A stretch of 64,000 nucleotides of DNA from Parapedobacter tibetensis (GTDB lineage: Bacteria > Bacteroidota > Bacteroidia > Sphingobacteriales > Sphingobacteriaceae): contig NZ_JAMXBE010000009.1 of assembly GCF_024704835.1 (NCBI RefSeq), positions 50,257-114,256 on the forward strand, in the 5' to 3' direction. A program made the translations under genes and the position numbers. This document shows, one piece after another, positions 1 to 9,700 of this stretch (position 1 is its first letter; each line of letters opens with the position of its first letter). The notes under the pieces were generated by a model. That model was given only the letters and a program-made list of their open reading frames with translations, had not been told where the DNA came from and made no database searches.

Positions 1-81
1 TCAACCAACTATGAGAAGTCTACTGGAATTGTACACCTGAGGGATGAGGATTTTGTGATGGATACCAGCATGGTTCTTTAA
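1..81 (+). CDS. C-terminal end of an unidentified protein (partial)
   Basis: An open frame runs from the first base of the window to a TAA at 79-81 and encodes 26 residues ending in DTSMVL. It is taken as the 3' end of a + strand gene because a perfect 18-bp terminator hairpin starts four bases after the stop. The fragment is too short to recognise a family. It converges on the TonB receptor gene on the other strand. Confidence 0.55.
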   Translation, partial: STNYEKSTGIVHLRDEDFVMDTSMVL

Positions 82-84
82 ATG

Positions 85-125
85 AGAAGCGTGGCGTTTT
101 CCGTCGTGGAAAACGCCACGCTTCT
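85..125. terminator. Bidirectional intrinsic terminator
   Basis: A perfect inverted repeat has 18-bp arms at 85-102 and 108-125 around a 5-base loop (GTCGT). It lies between the end of the + strand partial gene (81) and the stop of the - strand TonB receptor gene (127). Short A/T stretches flank it on both sides, so it can serve both convergent genes. Confidence 0.9.
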
Positions 126-126
126 A

Positions 127-2535
127 TTAAAACCGATAACCTAAGCTCACTCTGAAATTGCGTGGTGGCTCCGATTGCCAATAATAAAAATCGCTGTAAG
201 GCGATCCAGAATAGAGGTATTCATTCAAGATATTGAATACGTTGGCGGCAAGGATTACCCGCTTATTCTGCCAGGAAACACCTCCATCCAACCGGAAATA
301 ATCGGGAAGGTTTTTCTCATTTTCAGTATCCCAACCCCAGGTCTTTCGATCCTTTTGATAAGAGAATCCGCCCGACAGGCCTACCCCCTTCAACGGACCA
401 CGCTGCATACGATAGCTCAGCCAGCCATTACCTACATGTGTGGCATATCCGGGCACCACATTTCCAACCTGATCAGGATAAGGGTTTTTACTCACCTGCG
501 CATCCGTGTAGGCATAGTTCAGGATGATATTGAACCCCTCAACGATTTCGCCTTTCAGATCAACTTCTACGCCTTGCGTACGTGTCCGTCCCAACTGCAA
601 TGAATAGATGAAATTGCTATTACCTCCGCTGGTATCGCGGTCGGTCACCAATTGGTTGTTTTTCAATATACGGTATACCGATAGGCCGCTACTCCACTTG
701 CCATCGTTCCAATTGCGTTTGGCTCCAAACTCGATATTGTTGCCCGTAATCGGTTTGGGCAAGTCTTCGCCACGCAGCAGGCCTGTTTGAGGCACGAAGG
801 TTTGGTCAAACAAGCCATATACCGCAGTGCGTTCATCTATCGATACGCTGATGCCCACACGGGGTGTAAAACGGTTACCATCCATGGCCGTACCATACCT
901 GGATTGACGCACGTAGGTATACCTTCCAGCCAGCGTGAGCCGTATACGGTCCTCCCAAAATCCCAGTTCATCCTGTACATATACGCCAACATAGGACTGG
1001 GTAAGCGTACTCACTGTAGCACGTTCACGTATCGCTATCGAGCGATCGAAATTCGGGAGGCCATTGGCAGGTAGGGTGTAATGTGGCGCATAAATATTGA
1101 AAAATCCACCCACCGTATCCAGTGCATGCCCTTGTGACCAATCGGCAGCATAGTCCTTCGTCCCTAGGTCAATACCTCCCATTATCCGGTGTCTCACTAG
1201 TCCAGTGTATGCCGTTCCATTGAGGTAAGCCTGTCCGAAGGTCGACTCGTTTACGGCATCCCAAATGCTCACATTGCGTATGATGTTCCCTTCGTCGTCG
1301 ATGGCCGATCGTTGTCCGCCACCTATATCATAGGCATTGATCCAGAATGAACTACCCACCTGGTCATAATTGAAATACGCTGCCTGTGTTGTTAGTTTCC
1401 AGTCGTCATTGAATTGATGTTCTACATGGAGGAATAGGCTATGGTCTTTGATTACTGTGGGCTCCAATTGAGGTACTGACCATGTAAAATCACGTGGCAA
1501 GGAGCCATACCCATCTTGCGCGAACGTATAGGAAGATCCTACGTTAGCCATTCGTGCATGCTGGTAGTTATATTCCGCCGTGAGCACTGTTTGGTCATCT
1601 ATCAAATAGCGAATGGCCGGCGAAATGCTATAACGGTGATTAAACTGGTTATTTCTGAACGAATTTTTGCGTTGTCCCATCACATTGAAGCGATAAAGCA
1701 ATTTTCCGGAAGATGCCAGTTTTCCATCGAGGTCCAATGTTGCTCGATATAAATCAAAGCTTCCCATTGTAATGTTGGCTTCGCCTTTTGTCTGTCCTGT
1801 AGGTTTCTTAGTTACGACGTTATATATGCCGCTGGGCTCACCATTTGACATCATGAATCCAGCTGGACCTTTGACAAACTCAATGTTTTCTACCATGCTC
1901 ATGTCTTCATCGAGCGGGCCCCATTGCGAGGTCACGTTCATGCCATTGCGGAAGGCCGAAGCCCGCGATCCACGCATGTTGATCCGGGCATAAAGCTCAT
2001 CCCAGTGCTCCAACTTCAAGGCTCCACTGACGTTGCGCACCAGGCCATCACTCATGCTGATAATTTGTTGGTCTTCCATGGCCTTGGCCGTTACCACTTG
2101 GATATTTTGTGGGATTTCCAGTAAGGGGATATCCAACCGAAGGCTAGATGATAGTGTATCCACCTTGTAACGGGCCTTATTGGCCGATACCAGCACTTCA
2201 TCGAGTTGCTGGTTGGTCAGGGATACCACGAAATTCACGCTTTGACTGACGCCTTCGGAAACTAGAATCACTTTTTCCTGCGGCATAATGCCTACTCCAC
2301 TAACTTGGATTGTATATTGTCCTCCTCTGCGGAGTACCAGCTCGTAAAAGCCCCTTTGATCTGTTTTATTGCCTATCGATGTTCCTTTTACTTTCACGGA
2401 CATCTGCTCGACGGGTATTTCATCTGTTGTAGTAATATATCCACTGACTACGGTTTGAGGTTGGCTCTTCGCCGTTGCATAACCCATCAGGCCTAATAAC
2501 AGCACTTCGCAAAATAGTATAATTGATATTCTCAT
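127..2535 (-). CDS. TonB-dependent siderophore receptor with N-terminal carboxypeptidase-regulatory-like domain
   Basis: This 802-residue outer-membrane receptor has a signal peptide (about 1-23), a carboxypeptidase-regulatory-like beta domain (about 28-115, with the VSGYITTTDEIPVEQMSV and GFYELVLR strands), a plug domain (about 135-250, with NMRGSRAS, IEFVKGPAG and IYNVVTKKP stretches typical of the FhuE/FpvA siderophore-receptor group) and a beta-barrel to the C-terminal aromatic residue (GYRF). It lacks the LLQGKAAG and SSIDNNN-type features of SusC proteins, which argues for metal-chelate rather than glycan import. The DUF4198 gene lies 54 bases upstream on the same strand behind a Fur-like promoter, so the two probably form an iron-regulated operon. 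The substrate cannot be told from sequence. Confidence 0.92.
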   Translation of the reverse strand: MRISIILFCEVLLLGLMGYATAKSQPQTVVSGYITTTDEIPVEQMSVKVKGTSIGNKTDQRGFYELVLRRGGQYTIQVSGVGIMPQEKVILVSEGVSQSVNFVVSLTNQQLDEVLVSANKARYKVDTLSSSLRLDIPLLEIPQNIQVVTAKAMEDQQIISMSDGLVRNVSGALKLEHWDELYARINMRGSRASAFRNGMNVTSQWGPLDEDMSMVENIEFVKGPAGFMMSNGEPSGIYNVVTKKPTGQTKGEANITMGSFDLYRATLDLDGKLASSGKLLYRFNVMGQRKNSFRNNQFNHRYSISPAIRYLIDDQTVLTAEYNYQHARMANVGSSYTFAQDGYGSLPRDFTWSVPQLEPTVIKDHSLFLHVEHQFNDDWKLTTQAAYFNYDQVGSSFWINAYDIGGGQRSAIDDEGNIIRNVSIWDAVNESTFGQAYLNGTAYTGLVRHRIMGGIDLGTKDYAADWSQGHALDTVGGFFNIYAPHYTLPANGLPNFDRSIAIRERATVSTLTQSYVGVYVQDELGFWEDRIRLTLAGRYTYVRQSRYGTAMDGNRFTPRVGISVSIDERTAVYGLFDQTFVPQTGLLRGEDLPKPITGNNIEFGAKRNWNDGKWSSGLSVYRILKNNQLVTDRDTSGGNSNFIYSLQLGRTRTQGVEVDLKGEIVEGFNIILNYAYTDAQVSKNPYPDQVGNVVPGYATHVGNGWLSYRMQRGPLKGVGLSGGFSYQKDRKTWGWDTENEKNLPDYFRLDGGVSWQNKRVILAANVFNILNEYLYSGSPYSDFYYWQSEPPRNFRVSLGYRF

Positions 2536-2589
2536 TTAGTTGTTCAAAGATTTGGAGTTTGTTTAACTTTTATCCTTAAGGATTTATTA

Positions 2590-3294
2590 TTAGTGAACAC
2601 GCAAACATGTGGCTGCAATCCGTACAATTTGCTTATAGTTATCAGTCTTTACTTGTTCGGTATGAATGACCTCTATAAGATATCGCCCTTTCCATTCCGG
2701 AACAAATCCAGCCTTTCCAAATTCATCGGTTTCGGCATGCTGGCTCCACCTACTTGGTGCGAACACTTCGACCTGAACCTCCGGCAATGGCTTTTGCCCG
2801 AACAGCACCAAATTTCCGATGGGCTTATTGCGCTTTAACTCACTTGTGCGCTCTTGCAGCACATGTAGTTCTCCATCAACAATGGGCACCGAAGTCTGGA
2901 TAGGCTTGCCTATTTGCACAACTGCCGTACTATTGAACTGGTATTGGGTCTCATCCACCAAATCCTTGACCTTATGAGCAATAGTCAATGTATAGGCTCC
3001 ATCTGTCTCAGGGGTAAATGTTGCCGTAAAATGGTCATCGGCAGCATTCACCGGCAATGCCTGCTTGCTTCCATTGGGAAGATGCAACCATAGGGTAAAC
3101 GTACTCACATCAGACCACCAATCAGCCACTTTATCTGGCTTTTCATCTCCGGGTTCTCCATAGTAAACCTTGACATGCTGCTGCACCCCACGCTTTCCAA
3201 AGGCCGCTGTCTCTATCCAGAGTGCATGTGCTGATAATTGAGTCGCCTGCGATGCAAACAGCACAAGCATTACGATCGTTTTGAATGTATTCAT
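2590..3294 (-). CDS. DUF4198-type periplasmic protein of a metal-uptake operon
   Basis: The reading frame opens upstream, but the start at 3294 (MNTFKTIVMLVLF) gives a clean signal peptide ending at ATQLSAHA and a 234-residue product. The mature protein begins HALWIE, followed by a beta-rich domain with WLHLPNG, ADDHFTATFTPETDGAYTL and EFGKAGFVPEWKGRYLIEV stretches. This is the pattern of DUF4198/GH25-like beta-sandwich proteins often placed beside TonB metal receptors. Its biochemical role is not established; a periplasmic or outer-membrane accessory to metal uptake is inferred from its position directly ahead of the siderophore receptor gene. Confidence 0.75.
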   Translation of the reverse strand: MNTFKTIVMLVLFASQATQLSAHALWIETAAFGKRGVQQHVKVYYGEPGDEKPDKVADWWSDVSTFTLWLHLPNGSKQALPVNAADDHFTATFTPETDGAYTLTIAHKVKDLVDETQYQFNSTAVVQIGKPIQTSVPIVDGELHVLQERTSELKRNKPIGNLVLFGQKPLPEVQVEVFAPSRWSQHAETDEFGKAGFVPEWKGRYLIEVIHTEQVKTDNYKQIVRIAATCLRVH

Positions 3295-3315
3295 GATATT
3301 TAAGATTAAGTGAGG

Positions 3316-3343
3316 CAAATATATATACTTATTTATAATAAGT
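3316..3343 (-). promoter_or_regulatory. Promoter with Fur-like operator for the DUF4198-TonB receptor operon
   Basis: On the - strand a perfect Bacteroidota -7 box, TATATTTG, lies at 3316-3323, about 22 bases from the start codon at 3294. Directly upstream, where the spacer would be, is a perfect inverted repeat ACTTATT-TAT-AATAAGT (3327-3343). No clear TTTG -33 box is present. AT-rich palindromes over promoters of siderophore receptors are typically Fur sites, so iron repression is inferred. Confidence 0.5.
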
Positions 3344-3504
3344 CTAAATTATTTAATATTAATTTTCCTCGTTGACGATCAATTGTATTGGCATAGGAGA
3401 CGGCTACCGGGTCATCGGTAATACTTGGTTGGCTGGGTGTTTTTTTGGCATCTTCATGTACCGTGCCGTTTGATTCACAATGGTATCGCGTAATCATAAA
3501 AAAA

Positions 3505-3532
3505 TCAGGGCATCCCTTTCGAAATGCCCTGA
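3505..3532 (-). terminator. Intrinsic terminator of the susC-susD-oxidoreductase operon
   Basis: On the - strand the repeat TCAGGGCAT (arms 3505-3513 and 3524-3532) forms a 9-bp stem with a 10-base loop and is followed by seven T residues. It sits 30 bases past the stop of the oxidoreductase gene (3563) and is well placed to end that operon. Confidence 0.88.
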
Positions 3533-3562
3533 CTCTCTTTATTTAATCAACAGGAATGATGT

Positions 3563-5002
3563 TTATACCGCTAATTCCCATCCCTGGCGGTACTGCCGTT
3601 TGACAAATTGATTGACCTCATCAAAGTTAGTCACTTTCATGTTGTCGTTATCCCAAATCAACTTGAGGTTTCTGCCCGGATAATTGTTTTCGATGCGTAG
3701 ATCTGAGCCACGAATGGCCAGATTGGCCATCAACAAGGCCTCTGTCAATGGGCCTGATATTTCAAAAGGGGCACTTACTTCCTTATTGCCATACCCGGCG
3801 ATACAAGCCTCTACCCATTGGGCATAGTGCCCCGATGCACTACTGGGTACACGCTCGTATTTCACAGGTAGCTTATGCTGTTCGGTCAAAGAGGTAGGCA
3901 ACAACCGAGGATTTTCAGCATACGTATCTGCCATCATCTTACCTTTCGAGCCAATGAAGAGAATACCATTACCGCCATCGCCAAACATCTCATTGGGGCC
4001 TAATTCCTCAGGTCGTTGGGGCTGAATCCCACCATCCATCCAATGGATGGTTACGTCGCCACTGGTTTTGGCAGATTTCGGGAAAGTCAGCACGGCATAG
4101 CTCGAAGGGGGACAGCTTTCCGGGAAATACCCGCGTTTGAATTCATCAACATATACCGAACCTACACTGGCCTGCACATCCTTCACGTATTGGAGTCCCA
4201 ATATACTGAACGGTGCTTCCATGATGTGGCACCCCATATCACCAAGGGCACCCGTACCATAATCCCACCATCCACGCCAGTTGAAAGGCACCAGTTTATC
4301 GACATAATCCTTATAAGGAGCTGTGCCCAACCAAAGGTCCCAATCCAACTCTTTCGGGATATCGGCTTTTTGTTCGGGCCATTGGATTCCCTGTGGCCAC
4401 ACCGGCCTATTCGTCCAAGTGTAAATGGTATGCACATCGCCAATCAGGCCTGCATCAAACCACTCGCGTAAGATGCGTACACCATCTCCTGATGCCCCTT
4501 GATTGCCCATTTGGGTTATTACTTTATATTTTTTGGCTGCCTCTGTGAGTACACGCGCTTCATACACATCATGGGTCAATGGTTTTTGCACATATACATG
4601 CTTGCCCAGCTGCATGGCAGGAAGTGCATGGATGGCATGGTTGTGGTCGGGCCCCGAGACAGACACGGCATCGATATGCTTGTGTTCCTTATCCAACATT
4701 TCCCTAAAATCTTTGTAATATTTTGCTTTGGGGAAACGTTTTACTGAACCTGCCGCACGGCGATCGTCTACATCACATAGATAAGCAATCTCCGCCTTGC
4801 CACTATCATAGAAGCTTCTAAGGTCGGATTCACCTTTGCCTCCCACGCCGATACCCGCGACAACCAATTTGTCGCTAGGGGCAATAAAGCCCGCACCACC
4901 CAATACATGCCGTGGTACAACCATAAAACCAGCTGCCGCTGCGGCACCGGTTTTGATAAATTCCCTACGGGACGATCCAATTTTGTTTTTATTATCCTTC
5001 AT
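3563..5002 (-). CDS. Tat-exported Gfo/Idh/MocA family oxidoreductase
   Basis: This 479-residue protein starts with a twin-arginine signal (SRREFIK at 11-17, then an Ala-rich hydrophobic stretch), so it should be exported folded with its nicotinamide cofactor. The mature part has a Rossmann start (GIGVGGKGESDL), a CDVDDRRA stretch, and HALPAMQLGKHVYVQKPLTHDVYEA, which holds the family's catalytic-lysine EKP-like motif as QKP. The C-terminal alpha/beta domain follows. Family members oxidise, reduce or eliminate sugars and inositols. It is the third gene after susC-susD, 80 bases after susD with a hairpin between, and is the only enzyme in that operon, so it likely acts on the imported sugar in the periplasm. 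The substrate is unknown. Confidence 0.88.
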   Translation of the reverse strand: MKDNKNKIGSSRREFIKTGAAAAAGFMVVPRHVLGGAGFIAPSDKLVVAGIGVGGKGESDLRSFYDSGKAEIAYLCDVDDRRAAGSVKRFPKAKYYKDFREMLDKEHKHIDAVSVSGPDHNHAIHALPAMQLGKHVYVQKPLTHDVYEARVLTEAAKKYKVITQMGNQGASGDGVRILREWFDAGLIGDVHTIYTWTNRPVWPQGIQWPEQKADIPKELDWDLWLGTAPYKDYVDKLVPFNWRGWWDYGTGALGDMGCHIMEAPFSILGLQYVKDVQASVGSVYVDEFKRGYFPESCPPSSYAVLTFPKSAKTSGDVTIHWMDGGIQPQRPEELGPNEMFGDGGNGILFIGSKGKMMADTYAENPRLLPTSLTEQHKLPVKYERVPSSASGHYAQWVEACIAGYGNKEVSAPFEISGPLTEALLMANLAIRGSDLRIENNYPGRNLKLIWDNDNMKVTNFDEVNQFVKRQYRQGWELAV

Positions 5003-5049
5003 TGCTGTTTATATGTTGATTCATTTTACAGTGCTAATATACAAATAAT

Positions 5050-5075
5050 TGCCGGCAGGCATATCCCTGCCGGCA
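5050..5075 (-). terminator. Intercistronic hairpin between susD and the oxidoreductase gene
   Basis: A perfect 10-bp GC-rich inverted repeat (TGCCGGCAGG at 5050-5059, its complement at 5066-5075) lies in the 80-base gap after susD. On the - strand it is followed by AATTATTTGTAT, a weak T-tract. It may be a partial terminator or a 3' stabiliser that sets susCD expression above that of the downstream oxidoreductase. Confidence 0.6.
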
Positions 5076-5082
5076 TGAAATA

Positions 5083-6720
5083 TCAATACCCCGGATTTTG
5101 AGTAAGATTAGGGTTAATAGCAATCTGTGTATGTGGTATCGGATATAGCTCCTTATTCGGGTCGTTGGTAGGCTCATGATCCCACCATGTACCGTTGATG
5201 AATTTGCCAAACCGGATAAGGTCCGTACGTCGCTTCCCTTCGAAAATAAACTCGCGGCCACGTTCTTCCAACAGCTCATCCATAGTCAACGTGGCTGTGG
5301 TGTACCGTGCTGCTGGCCAGTCGGCAAGACTAAATGCCCGTTCACGGCTGGCATTAATCAAGTCAACAGCTTCTTGGGTAGCTGTGCCTCCGTTCTTGCG
5401 CATGATGGCCTCGGCTTTGTTGAAATAAATTTCCGTGAGCCGATAGAGAATATAATGGTTTTCTCGGTAATTAACATCATTTAGCCGTCCGCTCTTGTAT
5501 TTATTGAACCTGGCCCCACTATTCTCCTCACCTTCGGCCATACTTCCGGGCCCGGTGAGGTCACCCTCACTCTCCCTGCGGATCGAATTGACAAACACGA
5601 TGGGTTTGCCGCTCCACTCCTCTGAACCCAATACCGGAGTTGTTGTTCCATATCTATATTGTGAACCAAACAAGAACCATTCTTCTTTGCGCAGATCGTT
5701 CTCCGCATAGGCATCAAAAGCAGAAGGGACAACAACGAAGGCATTCCATCCCCCATACCCTACGTCCAACACCTCCCTCATGTAATCATATCCCATGAAA
5801 AAACCGCCCCAGTCAAAAACGAAACCGCCCTGTCGGCTATACGCAAATTGGAATAGGGACTCAGACGCATTTTTGTTGGTATTACTAAAGGTTTCTGTCA
5901 GGTTACTGGCCAACTGGGGGGTCCCCTGCAGTCCTCCAGCCTCTCCACTGATAATCATATCACAGGCTGCGATACACTCATCCCACATCGGTGTACCTAT
6001 GAAGTACTCCGCATTGAGGTATAGTTCGGCCAACATGGCATATCCAGCGGTGGCTGATACACGCCCCACCAACTCCGTAGCATACGGCAATAATTGGGGT
6101 ACATAAGTTTCCAATTCCGATTTTACGAATTCAAAGACTTCTGCACGGGGTTGCGTAGGCGGGTTGGTCGGTTCGGATGCCACCTCAGTGGAAATCGGCA
6201 CATTCCCCCATAGTTCCATGATTTTCATGTAATGGAAGGCCCGTAGTACATGTAGTTCCGCCAATATGGCGGCCATCTCTGCATCACTAATGTCCAACGA
6301 CGCGTACTCCACTTCCGCCAAGTCGGCTATTGCCGAATTGATATAGCCAATCCCTGTCCATATCAGCGTCCAAGCTGTTCGCATCCGGCCTTCATTATCC
6401 GTCCATGTATGGTAATGTTGCCGGAAATGATCACCGCCGTCATACCCATGCCGCCCCTTTTGAGGCCATGCCAGCTGATCGGAAGAGAGTTCGGCATGAT
6501 AATAATATCCATTTCCCCCCGTTGGCGCCATCCAGGCCTGCATATGCGTAAAGGGCCGGAGGGCAGCCTGCATTACTTCAAGCTTTGAGCTGTAGAAGCT
6601 ATCTTTATTCAATTCGCTGTACAGGGACTCATCCAAGTTTGTACAGGCATTTATTCCACTTGCCAGTACGCCGGCAGCGGTGATGTACAATACTTTCTTT
6701 ATGTAACTTTTCATCTTCAA
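5083..6720 (-). CDS. SusD/RagB-family glycan-binding lipoprotein
   Basis: This 545-residue lipoprotein carries a signal peptide with a lipobox ending INAC near residue 26, followed by the TNLDESLYSELNKDSFY start typical of the family. The middle has the helical TPR-like scaffold (FLRAFHYMK-type stretch as ELHVLRAFHYMKIMELWG). The end has EERGREFIFEGKRRTDLIRFGKF and the standard C-terminus PIPHTQIAINPNLTQNPGY. SusD proteins form the lid of the SusC import channel and bind glycan at the cell surface. The gene starts 6 bases after its susC partner. No surface glycan hydrolase is encoded in this operon, so the ligand cannot be inferred from neighbours. Confidence 0.93.
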   Translation of the reverse strand: MKMKSYIKKVLYITAAGVLASGINACTNLDESLYSELNKDSFYSSKLEVMQAALRPFTHMQAWMAPTGGNGYYYHAELSSDQLAWPQKGRHGYDGGDHFRQHYHTWTDNEGRMRTAWTLIWTGIGYINSAIADLAEVEYASLDISDAEMAAILAELHVLRAFHYMKIMELWGNVPISTEVASEPTNPPTQPRAEVFEFVKSELETYVPQLLPYATELVGRVSATAGYAMLAELYLNAEYFIGTPMWDECIAACDMIISGEAGGLQGTPQLASNLTETFSNTNKNASESLFQFAYSRQGGFVFDWGGFFMGYDYMREVLDVGYGGWNAFVVVPSAFDAYAENDLRKEEWFLFGSQYRYGTTTPVLGSEEWSGKPIVFVNSIRRESEGDLTGPGSMAEGEENSGARFNKYKSGRLNDVNYRENHYILYRLTEIYFNKAEAIMRKNGGTATQEAVDLINASRERAFSLADWPAARYTTATLTMDELLEERGREFIFEGKRRTDLIRFGKFINGTWWDHEPTNDPNKELYPIPHTQIAINPNLTQNPGY

Positions 6721-6726
6721 TTTTTT

Positions 6727-9700
6727 TTAGAATCCAACATTCAATCCAATGGCCCACGATTGTGTGCGAGGGTAAAAACCCCTGGCATCCACACCGGTTT
6801 CAAAGCCAGTATCCTGCAATTCGGGATCAATACCACTATATCCGGTAATGGTGGCGATGTTCCTCCCGGTCACATAAACCCGCATATTACGGATATAGGA
6901 AGAATTCAGTTTGAAATTATACCCCAACGTCAGGTTGTCCAATTTCACGAAATCGCCCTTTTCGATGTAGTAATCCGAGTATTGGGGATCATCATCCAAT
7001 TGGTCATGCGTCGTGATGGCACTCCGCAGCAAATTATTGGGCAGCCATTTCTTGTTACCAAAATACAAATCCTGTGTATTGAGGATATCGAACCCGAATT
7101 TACCCCTGAAAAATATGGTTAAATCGAAGTTTTTGTATATAAACGTGTTGCTCAGCGACGCGTGGTATTTTGGCACCCCATTACCAATTACGGCTAGGTC
7201 ATTATCATTCATTTCACCGGCCAACCCAGTGCTTCCATCCGCTTTGTAAAACAGCCATTTACCATTATCCGTAAGCCCGGCAAAACGTTTACCAAAGAAA
7301 TTGCCTATCTCGCCCCCTTCTTCCAATCGAAAAGCGTTCCCAAGATTCCCGGGTGACGGTAAGCCATAGAATTCAAGCCAGTTCGCCTGGAAAACATCGG
7401 CAGATAATTTGGTCAATTTATTGGAATTGGTGTTGCCTGCGAAATCGATATTCCAACGGAAATCATCGCGCTGCATAGCAATAGCCGAAAGTTGCAGTTC
7501 AACGCCCCTATTCCGGATAGAGCCCACATTGGTATAGATGAGATCACGTGCAAATGCCGGTTGTTGGGCATTATACTCGTATAACAAGTCCTTCGTCTCC
7601 CGGTCATACACATCTAACGCCCCGCTGATCCGATTATTGAACAAGGCAAAATCCAAACCGAAATTCCATTCGGCTTTTTGTTCCCACCTCAGGTTAGGGT
7701 TCGGATTACGTGAAGGCCCATACGTTTGATAATACACGCCTCCTTGCGGGTAAACACCCCCTGTACTTAATGTGAGTAGCGATTGGTAATTCGGGATACC
7801 TTGGTTGCCGGTGACCCCATAACCTATACGCAATTTCAAGTCATTGATCTCCGGTACCGCTTGGAGGAATTCCTCTTCACTTAGGCTCCACCCTACTGAA
7901 ACAGATGGAAAATTCCCCCATTTGTGGTTGGCTCCAAAACGCGATGACCCTTCCCTGCGCAGGATGGCTTGAGCCATGTACTTTCCTTTATACGTGTAAT
8001 TCACCCGACCAAAGAAAGCGATGAGCGTATTGTCATCCTTGAAACTACCCATTCCAGGCCGAGGTAATGCAGTATTATTAATTGCACTACCAGCACCTAA
8101 ATTCCAGTCCAGAAATCCATCGGAGGTAAAGCCGTTGTTATTCACATTGAACCGTTCGACTGTACCATATTGGTAACTATACCCAAGAAGCGCGGTCAAT
8201 GAATGATCTTCAGCAAAGGTGGTGTTATAGTCGATGGTAGATTCAAATGTTTGTATCCAAGACACATCATTCCATTTCGCTGCATAAGCCATCCCTAGCC
8301 AGTCAGAGGAGGGCCGTTGTTCCCAATCGTTTGTGGAGCGGTAAAAACGGTCATTGAAATTTTCGCGCACATAGGAGCCAAACGCAGAGGCAGATAACCC
8401 ATCGATAATGTCAAGTGTCAGCCTTGCGTCTCCAGAAAGCGTTTGCTCATTGCGCTCAGCGATGCGGTTTGCCAATCGCGAAAGTGGATTGTAATTGTTA
8501 TAGGCTTGTGTTTCCAAAAACGAACCGTCTTCATTATAAATCGGAGCCGTTGGGTTGCGTTGGACAGCTTGTTCAAAATCGCTCCCTGTGCTGGTTATAC
8601 GGGCATTGGGATCGTCTGAATTATTGAATCCTCCTCCCAACAAGTTTGATTTATTGAAATTCGCAGCAAGGTTTACTTGCAGTGCCAGTCGATCTTGCAA
8701 TCCCTTTTGATTGATATTCACCCTTCCTCCCCATTGCTCCCGACTACTTTGTTTGGCGATGCCATTAGCGTCATTGAAGAAAATCGAAGCCCGATAATTG
8801 GTATTGGCAGATCCTCCTGAAGCGGCGAAATTATGGTATTGACTTGTATTTTGCCTATCTATCAGTTCATCATATAAATCAGTGGAAGCGCCAAAATCTT
8901 CGTCACCACTAATGACCCCCTGAGCAATGAGATTCCTAAAATCTGAGGCACTGAGGAAATCCGGCTTGCGGTCTACCACTTCGCGTTGCACATACGTAGC
9001 GTAGTCAAACTGGGGAGGACCTTCCTTTCCTTTCTTAGTTGTAATGAGAATTACCCCTGCGTTGCCCCGTGTACCGTAGATAGCGGCAGCTGAGCCGTCC
9101 TTCAACACATCAAACGACTCGATATCATCCTGTTGGAGCAAGTCCAGGCTGCCCCCGGGGATACCGTCAATCACAATCAACGGCGTTCGTGTACCTGTGA
9201 GTGACGTAACCCCCCTCAACTGGATAGCTGCACTTGAATTGGGGTTATTGCCCTGCGTACGCGTTATGTTTAGGCCTGCCACTTTTCCTTGGATAAGGTC
9301 CATGGGCGAACGAGCGCCGCCTGCATTGAAATCTTCTGCCCTTACCGTAGCAACAGCCGAAGTTACCTCTTTCCTCCGTTGCGTGCCGTACCCCACTACG
9401 ACTACTTCTTCCAAACTCTCGGCATCGTCTTTCAACTGTACATTGATGGTCGCGCTTTGTTCCACCGTAATCTCCTGGCTCACATAACCCAAGTAAGAAA
9501 ACACCAAAATTTCACCGCTTGCAGCTGAAATGGTGTATCTCCCGGAGGCATCTGTGGCTACCCCCCGTGAGGTCCCTTTCACGGCAATAGAAACACCCTC
9601 CATGGGTGTATTGTCCGCTGCTCTCGTAATAGTCCCTACGATGGTCTGCTGAAAGGCAGGTTTTTCAGATGAAATGTTGATGTAGCCTTTTTCCCCGAAC

